Shown here: positions 38,682 through 47,170 of the stretch, piece by piece
Layout of the letters: each line of letters starts with the position of its first letter
Numbering within the stretch: position 1 is the first letter of the stretch
Assembly: GCF_038738535.1 (NCBI RefSeq)
Contig: NZ_CP046128.1
Span: 1,612,001 to 1,676,000, forward strand
Direction: 5' to 3'
Length of the DNA: 64,000 nt
DNA from: Bacillus pumilus
Lineage (GTDB): Bacteria > Bacillota > Bacilli > Bacillales > Bacillaceae
Notes under the pieces: generated by a model
The model's database searches: none
What the model saw: only the letters and a program-made list of their open reading frames with translations
What the model was told of the DNA's origin: nothing
Translations under genes and position numbers: made by a program

Positions 38682-40604
38682 ATGAAAATATTAGATGCTC
38701 CATCTTTACTATCAGCTGTAGAACAAAGGTCAAAGGCCTATCATGAGCTTCAAGAAGAAATGAAACTTGTGAAAAAAGCATTAAAAAGTGTATCGGGATT
38801 AGGTGACGAGTTTACTGGAAAAGGTGCAGATAATATCAAAGCTTTTTATAATGATCTTGCACTATACACGGACACTTATCTTGATTTTATCGATATGCAA
38901 AAGGCTTTTTTAGATGGAGTGAAAGGAAAGCTTGATGATGAATCATTAGGCGGTAGTACATTTATTGACGAGCACTTCTTAGACGCTCAATTGAAGCAGG
39001 GCATTCAGAACAATAAAGATATGGTGAAGGAACAAAAAGAAGCCCTTACGGCTATTTTTGACGATATTAGTGATTTGATTGAATTGCAGACATTTTCCAG
39101 CAAAGAGGTAGACGAGCACTTAGATGATGCGAACAAAAAAAGAAAAGATGCAATTGAGGCTGTACATACATTAGATCATGCCCTAAAAACAGAATACGCA
39201 AAATCAGAAGCGATTGAGAAACATCTTGCAACTTTTTATACAAAAATGATGGCTGCTACAGGAAAAGGAAAGAACGCTCAGCCCATGTATTATGATGCAA
39301 AAGCATTTCATGAGACAGATGTGTACAAGAATCATGATAAAATCGATGCTCAAGTGAAAGCATATTTAAAATTAAAAAAAGAAGAAAAAGAGAAACGAAG
39401 AATCAAAGAATTGAAAGAAAAGCTCAATGATCCATCAAACATGTCAGTGGATCAATACTTTGAGATTGTAGACGAAATTGGATATGAAAATCTTTCTTAC
39501 GATCAAAAAATGTATTACAGCCAGCTGCTTCAAATTAAAGCGCAGGAAGAAGCATCAGAGGTATTCGTTGATAGTGTAAAAGGTGCTGCAGTGGGTCTAT
39601 ATGATGTGGCCAAAGATACAGTAGTTGGCATCTACGATCTTGTAACAGACCCTGGGGGTGCCGTTGAATCGGTCGTAACGGCTGTTTCTCACCCAATTGA
39701 AACATCGAAAGCAATTGGAAAATCAATTTCAGACTCATTCCAAAAAGAAGTCATAGATGGTGATGCGTATTCTCGGTCACACTGGTTTGCCTATGCGACT
39801 GGTTCACTAGCAGAAATCGTCTTTGGTTCTAAAGGGGCAGGAGTCATCACAAAAACGGGGACAACAGCGGCCAAAACTACGGTGAAGAAAGGGCTTGAAC
39901 AAGGAGCAAAATCATTAGACAGAGTCTCCATTCCTAGCCTATTGCCATATTCACCAAAGTTTCAAATGGCTGGCGGACCCAAGCTGCCGTACAATGTATT
40001 TGACGGAGAAAATCTTAAAAATAAACTCCTCTCCATGGCAAAGCGTCTAGACAACAACTCAGGATACGGAATCTCTAAGACAGGCAGACGATTACCAGCA
40101 CCAAAATCACCGCCAACCGTTGTCAGTTACGGAGATCACTATGTGAGATGGAAACGTAAAAAAGTATTAAAACCCAATGTCGTTTATTCAACAAAGCAAG
40201 GGTACACCTACACAACCGACCACTACGGAAGGATTGTCAAAGTCGAAGCAAGTGATTTAAAATACGGAGAGATCAAAAGAAACCAATATGCCCAATCCAA
40301 TTCAGGGAAGCCTGACAGATTACTAGATGATGATGGTGGGCATTTAATTGCTTCAATTTTTAAAGGATCTGGAGATATTGATAATCTTGTGCCGATGAAT
40401 GGGAATTTAAACAAAGGTGAGTGGAAAAAGCTTGAAAATACTTGGGCTGATGCTCTTCAAAATGGTGATGAAGTTAAAGTGAAGATTACACCTAACTATA
40501 AAGCGGATTCTCTACGCCCAGAAACTTTTGATATTAAATATAAAATCGGTGATGATGAATGGGAAATCAAAAGGTTCGACAATGTGTATGGAGGTAAAAA
40601 GTAA
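38682..40604 (+). CDS. LXG-domain polymorphic toxin with DNA/RNA endonuclease C-terminus
   Basis: 640-aa toxin. Residues 1-~220 are the LXG domain (helical, secretion by the type VII/Yuk system): KILDAPSLLSAVEQRSKAY ... FIDMQKAFLDGVKGKL. A middle linker (about 280-450) has pretoxin-like SVKGAAVGLYDVAKDTVVGIY. The C-terminal ~130 residues are an Endonuclease_NS_2-like nuclease: DDDGGHLIASIFKG (His554 as general base), NLVPMNGNLNKGEWKKLENTW, PETFDIKYKI. Similar to YeeF-type toxins of B. subtilis. Its stop overlaps the immunity gene (TAATG). No small Lap-type partner genes are seen upstream. Start site lies inside a hairpin. Confidence 0.92.
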   Translation: MKILDAPSLLSAVEQRSKAYHELQEEMKLVKKALKSVSGLGDEFTGKGADNIKAFYNDLALYTDTYLDFIDMQKAFLDGVKGKLDDESLGGSTFIDEHFLDAQLKQGIQNNKDMVKEQKEALTAIFDDISDLIELQTFSSKEVDEHLDDANKKRKDAIEAVHTLDHALKTEYAKSEAIEKHLATFYTKMMAATGKGKNAQPMYYDAKAFHETDVYKNHDKIDAQVKAYLKLKKEEKEKRRIKELKEKLNDPSNMSVDQYFEIVDEIGYENLSYDQKMYYSQLLQIKAQEEASEVFVDSVKGAAVGLYDVAKDTVVGIYDLVTDPGGAVESVVTAVSHPIETSKAIGKSISDSFQKEVIDGDAYSRSHWFAYATGSLAEIVFGSKGAGVITKTGTTAAKTTVKKGLEQGAKSLDRVSIPSLLPYSPKFQMAGGPKLPYNVFDGENLKNKLLSMAKRLDNNSGYGISKTGRRLPAPKSPPTVVSYGDHYVRWKRKKVLKPNVVYSTKQGYTYTTDHYGRIVKVEASDLKYGEIKRNQYAQSNSGKPDRLLDDDGGHLIASIFKGSGDIDNLVPMNGNLNKGEWKKLENTWADALQNGDEVKVKITPNYKADSLRPETFDIKYKIGDDEWEIKRFDNVYGGKK

Positions 40605-41077
40605 TGAATGAAGAAAAAATAGAACATTTATATAAAGAGATAGTTGATGTTGTAGTGGGAACAATACCAATTGAATGGGGAAAGGTGTATTTATATGGTG
40701 AGGTAGTTAAAGGTTCTCAAACTGTTTACTTTTATTTTTCATCTAAAGAAAATGAGGGTAAACTGGTATATAGTCATGAGATCACTGAACTTTTTGAAGT
40801 GAGTGAACATGAATACAAAGAAAGATGGCATCAATTAGTTGACTGTATCCAAGAACTTAAGAGAGAGTTTGAACAAAATGGTCAAGAACCTTGGACAAAC
40901 TTCACAATGATATTTGATGAAACGGGGCATTTTAATATAGAATTTAATTATGATGACCTTTTGAATACAAACCCTCATGAAAGAAAAACTATTTGGAAAT
41001 ATAATCATCTAGGTATTATACCTAAAAGTAATTCTGGTAAAAAACATTTAGAAAAATACTTCTCTACATTGGAGTAA
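40604..41077 (+). CDS. DUF600 (YezG-like) immunity protein
   Basis: 157-aa acidic protein with the DUF600 plan (EEKIEHLYKEIVDVVVGTIP ... VYLYGEVVKGSQTVYFYF ... WTNFTMIFDETGHFNIEFNYDDL). Family members neutralise the nuclease of the adjacent LXG toxin, as YezG does for YeeF. ATG 40604 shares a base with the toxin stop, giving coupled expression. AT-rich, like the rest of the cassette. Confidence 0.9.
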   Translation: MNEEKIEHLYKEIVDVVVGTIPIEWGKVYLYGEVVKGSQTVYFYFSSKENEGKLVYSHEITELFEVSEHEYKERWHQLVDCIQELKREFEQNGQEPWTNFTMIFDETGHFNIEFNYDDLLNTNPHERKTIWKYNHLGIIPKSNSGKKHLEKYFSTLE

Positions 41078-41140
41078 CTTTTAGAGATGTTATAAAATTC
41101 GTTTTGATAGATTAAAGAAATAAAGACTAGAGAACATATT

Positions 41141-41176
41141 GAGAGCATCATTCCAAGCTGAAATGGTGCTCTTATT
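41141..41176 (+). terminator. Possible terminator of the LXG cassette
   Basis: Imperfect stem GAGAGCATCATT/AATGGTGCTCTT with a short loop, followed by a weak T-rich stretch. 41177-41348 shows no gene. Confidence 0.45.
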
Positions 41177-41348
41177 CAATAATGCCCCCTATTAATCAAT
41201 AACAAAACAGACACACTTAGCAACAAAATAAAAATCAATACATATGGAATCAACTGTGTATTGATTAGCATGTCAAAGAAACCGATTCACGAAAGCAAAA
41301 ATATCGAAAAACACAATATTCTTTTCTAATTAAATCTTTCTTTTCACT

Positions 41349-41809
41349 TTATCGAAACCAATAAACCGTCACTTCACAATCACCCAATACCTCTTCAATC
41401 ATGTCTTCCACAATCGTCCAATCGCCGCCCGCCAATCCGCAGCCGATCCCGTAAGGAATGGCGATGGAAGTTTGGTTTTTCTTTTCATTTGAATGGGTTA
41501 CTGTGTCTTTTAGGCTTTGTAAGCAGCTGCGTAAGGCATCGTAGTCCGTTTGCATTCTTTTTCTACCGTATCCAGTTTGAGCAAATAAGTTGGCAATTGT
41601 TTTTCCGTCATTAGTTGTGATGAGTTGAACGGAGCTTAACAAGTCATCTCCTTGTTCTGTACATAATTGTTTATAATCTTTGTATATATTGGGGTATTTG
41701 CTTTTGATTTGTTTGGCTAATCCAGCGCCCATGACCCCTTTACAGTTCACCTGATGACAGAGATGTCTTCACTTGCCTCTAAAATGTTACCATCCACTGT
41801 TTTGATCAC
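41349..41809 (-). pseudogene. Macro-domain (ADP-ribose-binding) protein, frameshifted near the N-terminus
   Basis: The intact frame (133 aa from GTG 41750) reads NCKGVMGAGLAKQIKSKYPNIY ... GIGCGLAGGDWTIVEDMI, an Appr-1''-p-processing macro domain. It lacks the first strand. Upstream on the same strand another frame gives IKTVDGNILEASEDI from GTG 41809 (AAGGGG nearby), and only one missing base near 41757-41765 separates the halves; restored, it would read IKTVDGNILEASEDIICHQVNCKG, a normal start. So the gene is either inactivated by a single indel, carries a sequence error, or is read from the shorter start. Function would be ADP-ribose or O-acyl-ADP-ribose handling. Confidence 0.75.
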
Positions 41810-42011
41810 ATCAAGTAACCCCTTTTTAATAAAATGCAAACTTATGTTCTATTTTATCAGTTTTGATCAAATTATTTAATAGCAAAAATGCTTTTTATGA
41901 GTTTCGTTTATTTGAAGACACTTCACAACAACTTGATTGTCAAAGCAGGTGCATGTCATCTAAAATATGGAGAGACTAGAAAACACGAAATGATGCAAAG
42001 AGGAGTCATTT

Positions 42012-42554
42012 ATGAATCAATTAGAAACGAATCGTTTAATTCTTAGACCGTTTTGCGATGAAGATGCGGCAGGGATGCTGGAGTACTTGTCTAATCCAAG
42101 AGTAAATTGTTTTCTTAGTGATCGAATTTTTTCATTAGAAGAAGCTGTGGCTAAAGTGCAAAAGAGAAAAGAAGATCATTCATATGTAGCGGTTTGTTTA
42201 AAAGAAAGTCAACTAATTATCGGTGAGTTGTTTCATTTAAAAGAGGAGCCTGATACGTATTCAATCGGCTGGAATTTCAATGCAGCATATGAAGGAAAGG
42301 GGTATGCACGTGAGAGTGCTGAAGCATTCTTGACCTATTTATTTGTAGAAAAGGGAGCAAGGCGGCTTTATGCCTATGTAGAAGATGATAATGTCCGTTC
42401 ACAGGCATTATGTGAGCGATTAGGCATGCGGAAAGAAGGCCTTTTTCTTGAGTTTATTTCATTTACTACTTATGAGGACGGCACCCCTAAATATGAAAAT
42501 ACGTATCAATATGCTTTGCTAAAAAAGGAATGGGAGCAGCATCACTCTCTATAG
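42012..42554 (+). CDS. GNAT-family N-acetyltransferase (RimJ/RimL-like)
   Basis: 180 aa. N-terminal strand LETNRLILRPFCDEDAAGMLEYL, the acetyl-CoA site region SIGWNFNAAYEGKGYARESAEAFLTYLF (Q/RxxGxG/A-type P-loop here GKGYA) and YVEDDNVRSQALCERLGMRKEGLF, where an Asn-x-x-S is conserved, are typical of RimJ/RimL acetyltransferases that modify protein N-termini or antibiotics. The substrate is not known. AAAGAGGAG precedes ATG 42012. Confidence 0.88.
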   Translation: MNQLETNRLILRPFCDEDAAGMLEYLSNPRVNCFLSDRIFSLEEAVAKVQKRKEDHSYVAVCLKESQLIIGELFHLKEEPDTYSIGWNFNAAYEGKGYARESAEAFLTYLFVEKGARRLYAYVEDDNVRSQALCERLGMRKEGLFLEFISFTTYEDGTPKYENTYQYALLKKEWEQHHSL

Positions 42555-42695
42555 AGCACTCAGTGAATGATGTGCAGGTGACAGCAAAGTGACAAACATG
42601 TCATATGATTCCATGGTTTGTTCGTTCGATCGATGGAGCGGTCATCTCATTTCAATTATCCTTGTCATAAATCGAGGAAAAAGGGATGAAATGAG

Positions 42696-43277
42696 ATGCA
42701 GGGATTTAATGAAAATTTATTTAGGTGGGTGAATCAGCTCAGTATCGATCATGGTTACTTGAATCCGTTATTCATTGGACTAGCTGAATATACAGTGCTG
42801 TTAGCAGCGCTCATGTGTCTGTTCATATGGTTTCAAAATCGGAGCAGAACCAATAGGCAGGTGGTCGTATCTGCCGGATTTACTTTCATATTGGCAGAGT
42901 TAATTGGCAAAATTGCAGGAATTTTTTATTCCAACCAGCAGCCCTTTGCCGAAATGAGCCATGTCAATCTTTTGATTCAAAAGGAAGTAAATAACTCTTT
43001 TCCGAGTGATCATACCATCTTTATTTTTTCTGTTTGTCTGATCTTTTGGCTTTTTCACAAACGCCATGTTTATTGGCTGATCATTGCGTGCGCCGTTGGT
43101 TTTTCAAGGATTTGGGTAGGTGTCCATTATCCATTTGATGTCTTAGCAGGTGCTGTCATGGCGTGTTTAACAGCGGTCGCTGTTGTATATTTGCCGATAT
43201 GCCAAAGGAGCGTTAATACCATTTTGTCATGTTATGAGTGGCTTGAGCAGAAAGTTGTAAGGAAGAGAACAAAATAA
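42696..43277 (+). CDS. PAP2-family undecaprenyl-diphosphatase, BcrC-like
   Basis: 193-aa membrane protein with the three phosphatase blocks of lipid PAP2 enzymes: K-x6-RP replaced by a shorter NQQPFAE region, PSDHT (NNSFPSDHTIFIF) and SRIWVGVHYPFDVLAG with the catalytic His. Five or six helices. BcrC of B. subtilis, the same length, dephosphorylates undecaprenyl pyrophosphate and gives bacitracin resistance. The first motif here lacks the usual RPF arginine (KxxxxxxRP reads SNQQPF), which might weaken activity. Ribosome site AAAGGGATG is distant; start ATG 42696. Confidence 0.85.
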   Translation: MQGFNENLFRWVNQLSIDHGYLNPLFIGLAEYTVLLAALMCLFIWFQNRSRTNRQVVVSAGFTFILAELIGKIAGIFYSNQQPFAEMSHVNLLIQKEVNNSFPSDHTIFIFSVCLIFWLFHKRHVYWLIIACAVGFSRIWVGVHYPFDVLAGAVMACLTAVAVVYLPICQRSVNTILSCYEWLEQKVVRKRTK

Positions 43278-43293
43278 CATGTTGCAGCAAAAT

Positions 43294-43332
43294 ACCCCGG
43301 TCTGTTAATGGCTCAGATCGGGGTGCTTTTTA
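43294..43332. terminator. Terminator between the PAP2 gene and fra
   Basis: Stem CCCCGGTCTG/CAGATCGGGG with a 9-nt loop followed by TGCTTTTT; the genes converge here. Confidence 0.85.
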
Positions 43333-43701
43333 TTTTCGCCAAAACGTTGAACAATCCGCTTTGTCTTCGATATTAAATTCGATGATTTTTTTTAGGAGAG
43401 GATAATCAACTGGCAAGCTTTCCTTCATGCGAAACATCTTTTTTCCATGATCGTAACCCGCTTGTACAATGTCAGCTGAAAAGTGATCGATTCCTTTACC
43501 TTCTGGTGCGACAGAAATGTGATGTTTTGCTACGCTAAACCCAATAATAAATGTGCCGTGGTCTGTGAACATGGGCTGATTCCAAGCAATTCTTGGCTCT
43601 AATTGAGGGAATGTGTCTAAAATCCATTGTAAAATGTCTTGTGTGCGCTGCTTCAGCTTTGGATTACCGATATTGCTTACATATTCTTCAAACACATGCA
43701 T
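43330..43701 (-). CDS. fra: Intracellular iron chaperone, frataxin-like Fra
   Basis: 123-aa DUF1801 protein, clearly the counterpart of B. subtilis YdhG/Fra: IAWNQPMFTDHGTFIIGFSVAKHHISVAPEGKGI and FNIEDKADCSTFWRK are nearly identical. It binds iron and feeds Fe-S cluster and haem assembly. TTGGAGGAT lies 8 nt before ATG 43701. On the minus strand its start is only 34 nt from the 3' end of a tRNA-like RNA with its own promoter, so both may be on one transcript. Confidence 0.95.
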   Translation of the reverse strand: MHVFEEYVSNIGNPKLKQRTQDILQWILDTFPQLEPRIAWNQPMFTDHGTFIIGFSVAKHHISVAPEGKGIDHFSADIVQAGYDHGKKMFRMKESLPVDYPLLKKIIEFNIEDKADCSTFWRK

Positions 43702-43734
43702 GATGTTTTATCCTCCAATTCCATCGACCTAATA

Positions 43735-43931
43735 AGCCTCAGACGGGATTCGAACCCGCACTCCTTTCGTAAGCATAGGCTAGGGGCAACACGCTTCCCT
43801 ACGGAATTTCACCGACAGGAATTTCACCTGTCTCAGCTCGTGTGCTTTTCGGTGCTTCTGAAACCCTTGCCTTGCGACCCGCCAGCTACAATTTGTTTTA
43901 CGGCGCTCTTCCCTTCTAGAGCTACTGAGGC
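43735..43931 (-). ncRNA. tRNA-like RNA with a ~125-nt segment in place of the anticodon loop
   Basis: Read on the minus strand, the ends form a perfect 7-bp acceptor stem (GCCTCAG 43931-43925; CTGAGGC 43742-43736). The D arm is normal (GCTC 43922-43919, loop with GGG, GAGC 43908-43905). The T arm is textbook: GCGGG-TTCGAAT-CCCGT (43759-43743). Between them CGTAA (43902-43898) can pair with TTACG (43772-43768), so the extra sequence stands at the anticodon loop. It contains two hairpins with the same loop TGAAATT (GACAGG/CCTGTC and CGG/CCG) and TAGGG/CCCTA pairing. No CCA is encoded. Not tmRNA, no group I intron core, no readable anticodon. A promoter lies just upstream; fra follows. Confidence 0.8.
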
Positions 43932-43956
43932 GCGGAAGTTATTGATCATATGATAT

Positions 43957-43985
43957 ATAGTAAAATGCTAATAGGGTTATTGTAA
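43957..43985 (-). promoter_or_regulatory. Sigma-A promoter of the tRNA-like RNA
   Basis: TTACAA (43985-43980), 17-bp spacer, TACTAT (43962-43957) on the minus strand. Transcription would begin near 43950, about 19 nt before the tRNA-like 5' end. Confidence 0.65.
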
Positions 43986-44155
43986 AGGAAAATCTAAAGG
44001 AAGAGATGATCCTTAACCATTAAAAGATAAATAATGAAATCAGTATGAGTGAAAGATTGTATACATGTTAAAAAAGACTTACCTAAACCTAGCTTACGCT
44101 CTCAATGAGGTTTTATATAAAGCTCCCGTTTAGAAGAATTTTTTTACTTTATAGT

Positions 44156-44188
44156 AAAAAACGACCCCAAAATTGGAAGTCGTTTTGT
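44156..44188 (-). terminator. Terminator of the secreted-peptide gene
   Basis: On the minus strand AAAACGAC pairs with GTCGTTTT around a partly paired loop and continues into a T run. It lies just past the stop at 44197. Confidence 0.7.
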
Positions 44189-44196
44189 AAATATTT

Positions 44197-44442
44197 TTAT
44201 TTTGAAACAAAGCATTTTCCGTTAGATAATACTTCGCATTTTACAAGGAAATAACTGTTACTACTTGTCCAAACTTGAGTGTAACTTACCCCATTTTGTT
44301 TAATTAATACGTAATCCCACTGATCAGGATAAGCATCTCTGACCCACTCTAACGGAGCAGCACTTGCAGTATTCATAGAAAATAACATTGTTGCAGAAAA
44401 GGCGATAGATAATACAGCTTTTTTTAATGTTGATTTTTTCAA
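44197..44442 (-). CDS. Small secreted peptide, possible bacteriocin
   Basis: 81 aa from TTG 44442, with AAGGAG 9 nt upstream; an earlier TTG (44451) is too close to that site. A signal peptide (KKSTLKKAVLSIAFSATMLF) ends in NTASA-AP, leaving a mature chain of about 53 residues: APLEWVRDAYPDQWDYVL, then aromatic and polar strands and two cysteines (KCEVLSNGKCFVSK) that can form one disulfide. Size, export and single disulfide suit an antimicrobial or signalling peptide, but I recognise no family. No immunity or transporter gene beside it. Confidence 0.7.
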   Translation of the reverse strand: MKKSTLKKAVLSIAFSATMLFSMNTASAAPLEWVRDAYPDQWDYVLIKQNGVSYTQVWTSSNSYFLVKCEVLSNGKCFVSK

Positions 44443-44860
44443 ACAAAACAACTCCTTAATTTGAATTAACCTATTATTTGTAAATAGGTTAATTCAATAG
44501 TATCAAAGAGAAAAAGCATTTTGTGTCGAATTTTGTAAAAATACCTTAAATTTACCTATTTATATAAGGTGATAATTTTCACAATGTATGAATAAACCTT
44601 TTAACACTTTTAAAGCTTTATTGATTTGTTTTTTTATTTGCGTATAACTGGCGTCGTTTTTGGCGGAGCATGACGTAATATCGTAATAGATGAATTGAAC
44701 AGCTTTTAAAAGTGACTTTTCGTTCGGTAAATTTTGCGATTAGTTCCATGGGTTCTCTTTCTGCCGCTGATCTTTACGCGAATCGCACAAAATAGTCAAA
44801 GGCACATATGATAAAAGACCATATGGATTTGTATACAGCATTGAATTGGGCTGATAGAAA
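44443..44860. other. Intergenic region with a possible coding remnant
   Basis: Apart from the sigma-K-like promoter at its right end, a minus-strand frame ending at 44560 reads QNLPNEKSLLKAVQFIYYD ... TQIKKQINKALKVLKGLF without a start codon. It looks like the tail of a lost gene of about 55 codons. Family unknown. Confidence 0.3.
44787..44813 (+). promoter_or_regulatory. Sigma-K-type promoter of the appendage locus
   Basis: AC (44787-44788), 16-bp spacer, CATATGATA (44805-44813), fitting the sigma-K pattern AC-N16/17-CATANNNTA, about 50 bp before the CotZ/DUF3992 gene. Transcription would be in the late mother cell. Confidence 0.6.
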
Positions 44861-45529
44861 GTGACAAACCTGTTGATGAGTAAACTGAAAGAGATAATTA
44901 ATCAAACAAAAAATGAAGGCTTTACTCACAAACGTTCAATGAGTTCTCCTTTTTTGCTCATCATGGAAAATGGGGAACCTTTCTACTCCTGGGTGTTCGT
45001 TGAAAGAAGTGTGTTTAATACTTGCTATTTTTCTTTGATTTCCATCAATGAAGAACAGAATTGTGTGGTGTTAGAGCTCCTTGTTCCATGCTGCATGAGG
45101 TCGACTTGCTGTCAGAAAGTCTTGTATCGATCCAGTTCAAAGATCCTTGTTGATCTTTCTTTTTTATGCGGAATGATTGAAGCAGAGCTGCCAGTATATG
45201 ATGCGCTCATTTTAAAGAACATAGAACCTCACCACCTCCTTCTTGATTTTTCAACATCCCCCAGTTCGGTTGAAATCTGGCGTAATGGAACAAGATTACT
45301 AAATACAGCAACAGTGGTTTTGCATCATCATGATGATCAAGAAGTGCCAGTTTCTATTACCATTCAAACAAAAAAAGCATGTCATGACATATGTGTCCAA
45401 AAAGGAGAAAGTCGATCGATTACTGTAAAAGATATGATGTTGATTTTAAAGAAACAAGCCACTGAAAACGTGCAAGCGCGCTTAGACATTCAATTAAACA
45501 TGGTACAAAGGAAAAAAATAAGGCTTTGA
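44861..45529 (+). CDS. CotZ/CotY-like protein with a C-terminal DUF3992 domain, possible appendage anchor
   Basis: 222 aa in two parts. Residues 1-~125 resemble the CotY/CotZ/ExsY crust family (SPFLLIMENGEPFYSWVFVE, NCVVLELLVPCCMRSTCC, ILVDLSFLCGMIE) with several clustered cysteines. Residues ~130-222 match the DUF3992 layout of the next gene (SPSSVEIWRNGTRLLNTATV ... VQKGESRSITVKDM); the ESRSIT block is shared. DUF3992 proteins are the subunits of endospore appendages (Ena). A protein joining the two could fix fibres to the spore crust; this is inference. Start GTG 44861 has a poor ribosome site, ATG 44876 is the alternative. Directly below a sigma-K-like promoter. Confidence 0.7.
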   Translation: MTNLLMSKLKEIINQTKNEGFTHKRSMSSPFLLIMENGEPFYSWVFVERSVFNTCYFSLISINEEQNCVVLELLVPCCMRSTCCQKVLYRSSSKILVDLSFLCGMIEAELPVYDALILKNIEPHHLLLDFSTSPSSVEIWRNGTRLLNTATVVLHHHDDQEVPVSITIQTKKACHDICVQKGESRSITVKDMMLILKKQATENVQARLDIQLNMVQRKKIRL

Positions 45530-45603
45530 GTCTGGGATAATCGCACAATCTTCATAGAACACTAGATCATAGTCTATCAAGAATAGGTTGAAGGAGGGTT
45601 AAA

Positions 45604-45948
45604 ATGGCTATTTTAGGCGGGTGTAGTAATGAGCAAACAGGCTTTGTGAATGATGCGGTATGCTTCACAGTCGATTTAGCAGCAGCAGCGGATCCAGTTG
45701 TCGTCTGGACGGATGGAACACCATTTGTCATAAACGGGACCATTATGGTGGAAAACAACGGAATCGTGGCTGTAGCACCAACTGTGACATTAGAGGTCAA
45801 CGGTGCGGCTGTTCCAGATTTCACTGTACCTCCAGGAGAGAGTCGATCCATTACGCTCAGTGATCTTAACTCCATTGGGATTGTAGCTACTGGCGGGACC
45901 TCGACTGGAAGTATTGTCGTTTCTTTTTCTCTCAATTATCAGTATTAG
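45604..45948 (+). CDS. DUF3992 protein, endospore appendage (Ena) subunit-like
   Basis: 114-aa protein of jelly-roll type. It starts AILGGCSNEQTGFVNDAVCF, so two cysteines lie in the N-terminal connector and its following strand, where Ena subunits make inter-subunit disulfides; the body is alternating strands (VVVWTDGTPFVINGTIMV, TVTLEVNGAAV) with PPGESRSITLSDLNSIGI. AAGGAGG lies 6 nt before ATG 45604. A CATAGTCTA -10-like element (45568) is upstream. Ena fibres are known from the B. cereus group; here the gene is beside a crust-type fusion and a collagen-like gene. Confidence 0.8.
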   Translation: MAILGGCSNEQTGFVNDAVCFTVDLAAAADPVVVWTDGTPFVINGTIMVENNGIVAVAPTVTLEVNGAAVPDFTVPPGESRSITLSDLNSIGIVATGGTSTGSIVVSFSLNYQY

Positions 45949-45961
45949 TGTGTATGTCTTA

Positions 45962-46913
<952 letters not shown>

Positions 46914-46917
46914 GGAC

Positions 46918-46943
46918 AAAAAGCCCCCAAAAAAGGGCTTTTT
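46918..46943 (+). terminator. Terminator of the appendage locus
   Basis: AAAAAGCCC/GGGCTTTTT stem just after the collagen gene stop, T run included. Confidence 0.85.
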
Positions 46944-47170
46944 CATTTCATTACGAGATGATTGGTTACTTTAAAACCGAAAAAAGGCGGAATTTTTACA
47001 CAAACATCATTGACTAGAAGAAAGAAACGCATTTTCAATGGAAACGGTTATTGAAGATTCGAGAGATTCATATTAAAATGATCTCAAATGGACTTAATTA
47101 GCAATTGCTAATAGAAGTTCCATATTTAGTGAAATCATGTGATGCAGCTGAAGGTGATTGGGGGTGTAGA

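Noticed and set aside
43735..43931. Cobalamin riboswitch, from GGTGAAATTCC and GCCCC motifs
   Set aside because: No B12 box (AGCCAGGAGACCTGCC type) and the ends form a clear tRNA cloverleaf; the motif occurs twice as plain hairpin loops.
43735..43931. tmRNA (ssrA)
   Set aside because: No tag reading frame with start-resume features, D stem is intact (absent in tmRNA), and length is too short.
43639..43953. 104-codon plus-strand ORF
   Set aside because: It is antisense to the tRNA-like RNA and to the fra start, and has no ribosome site.
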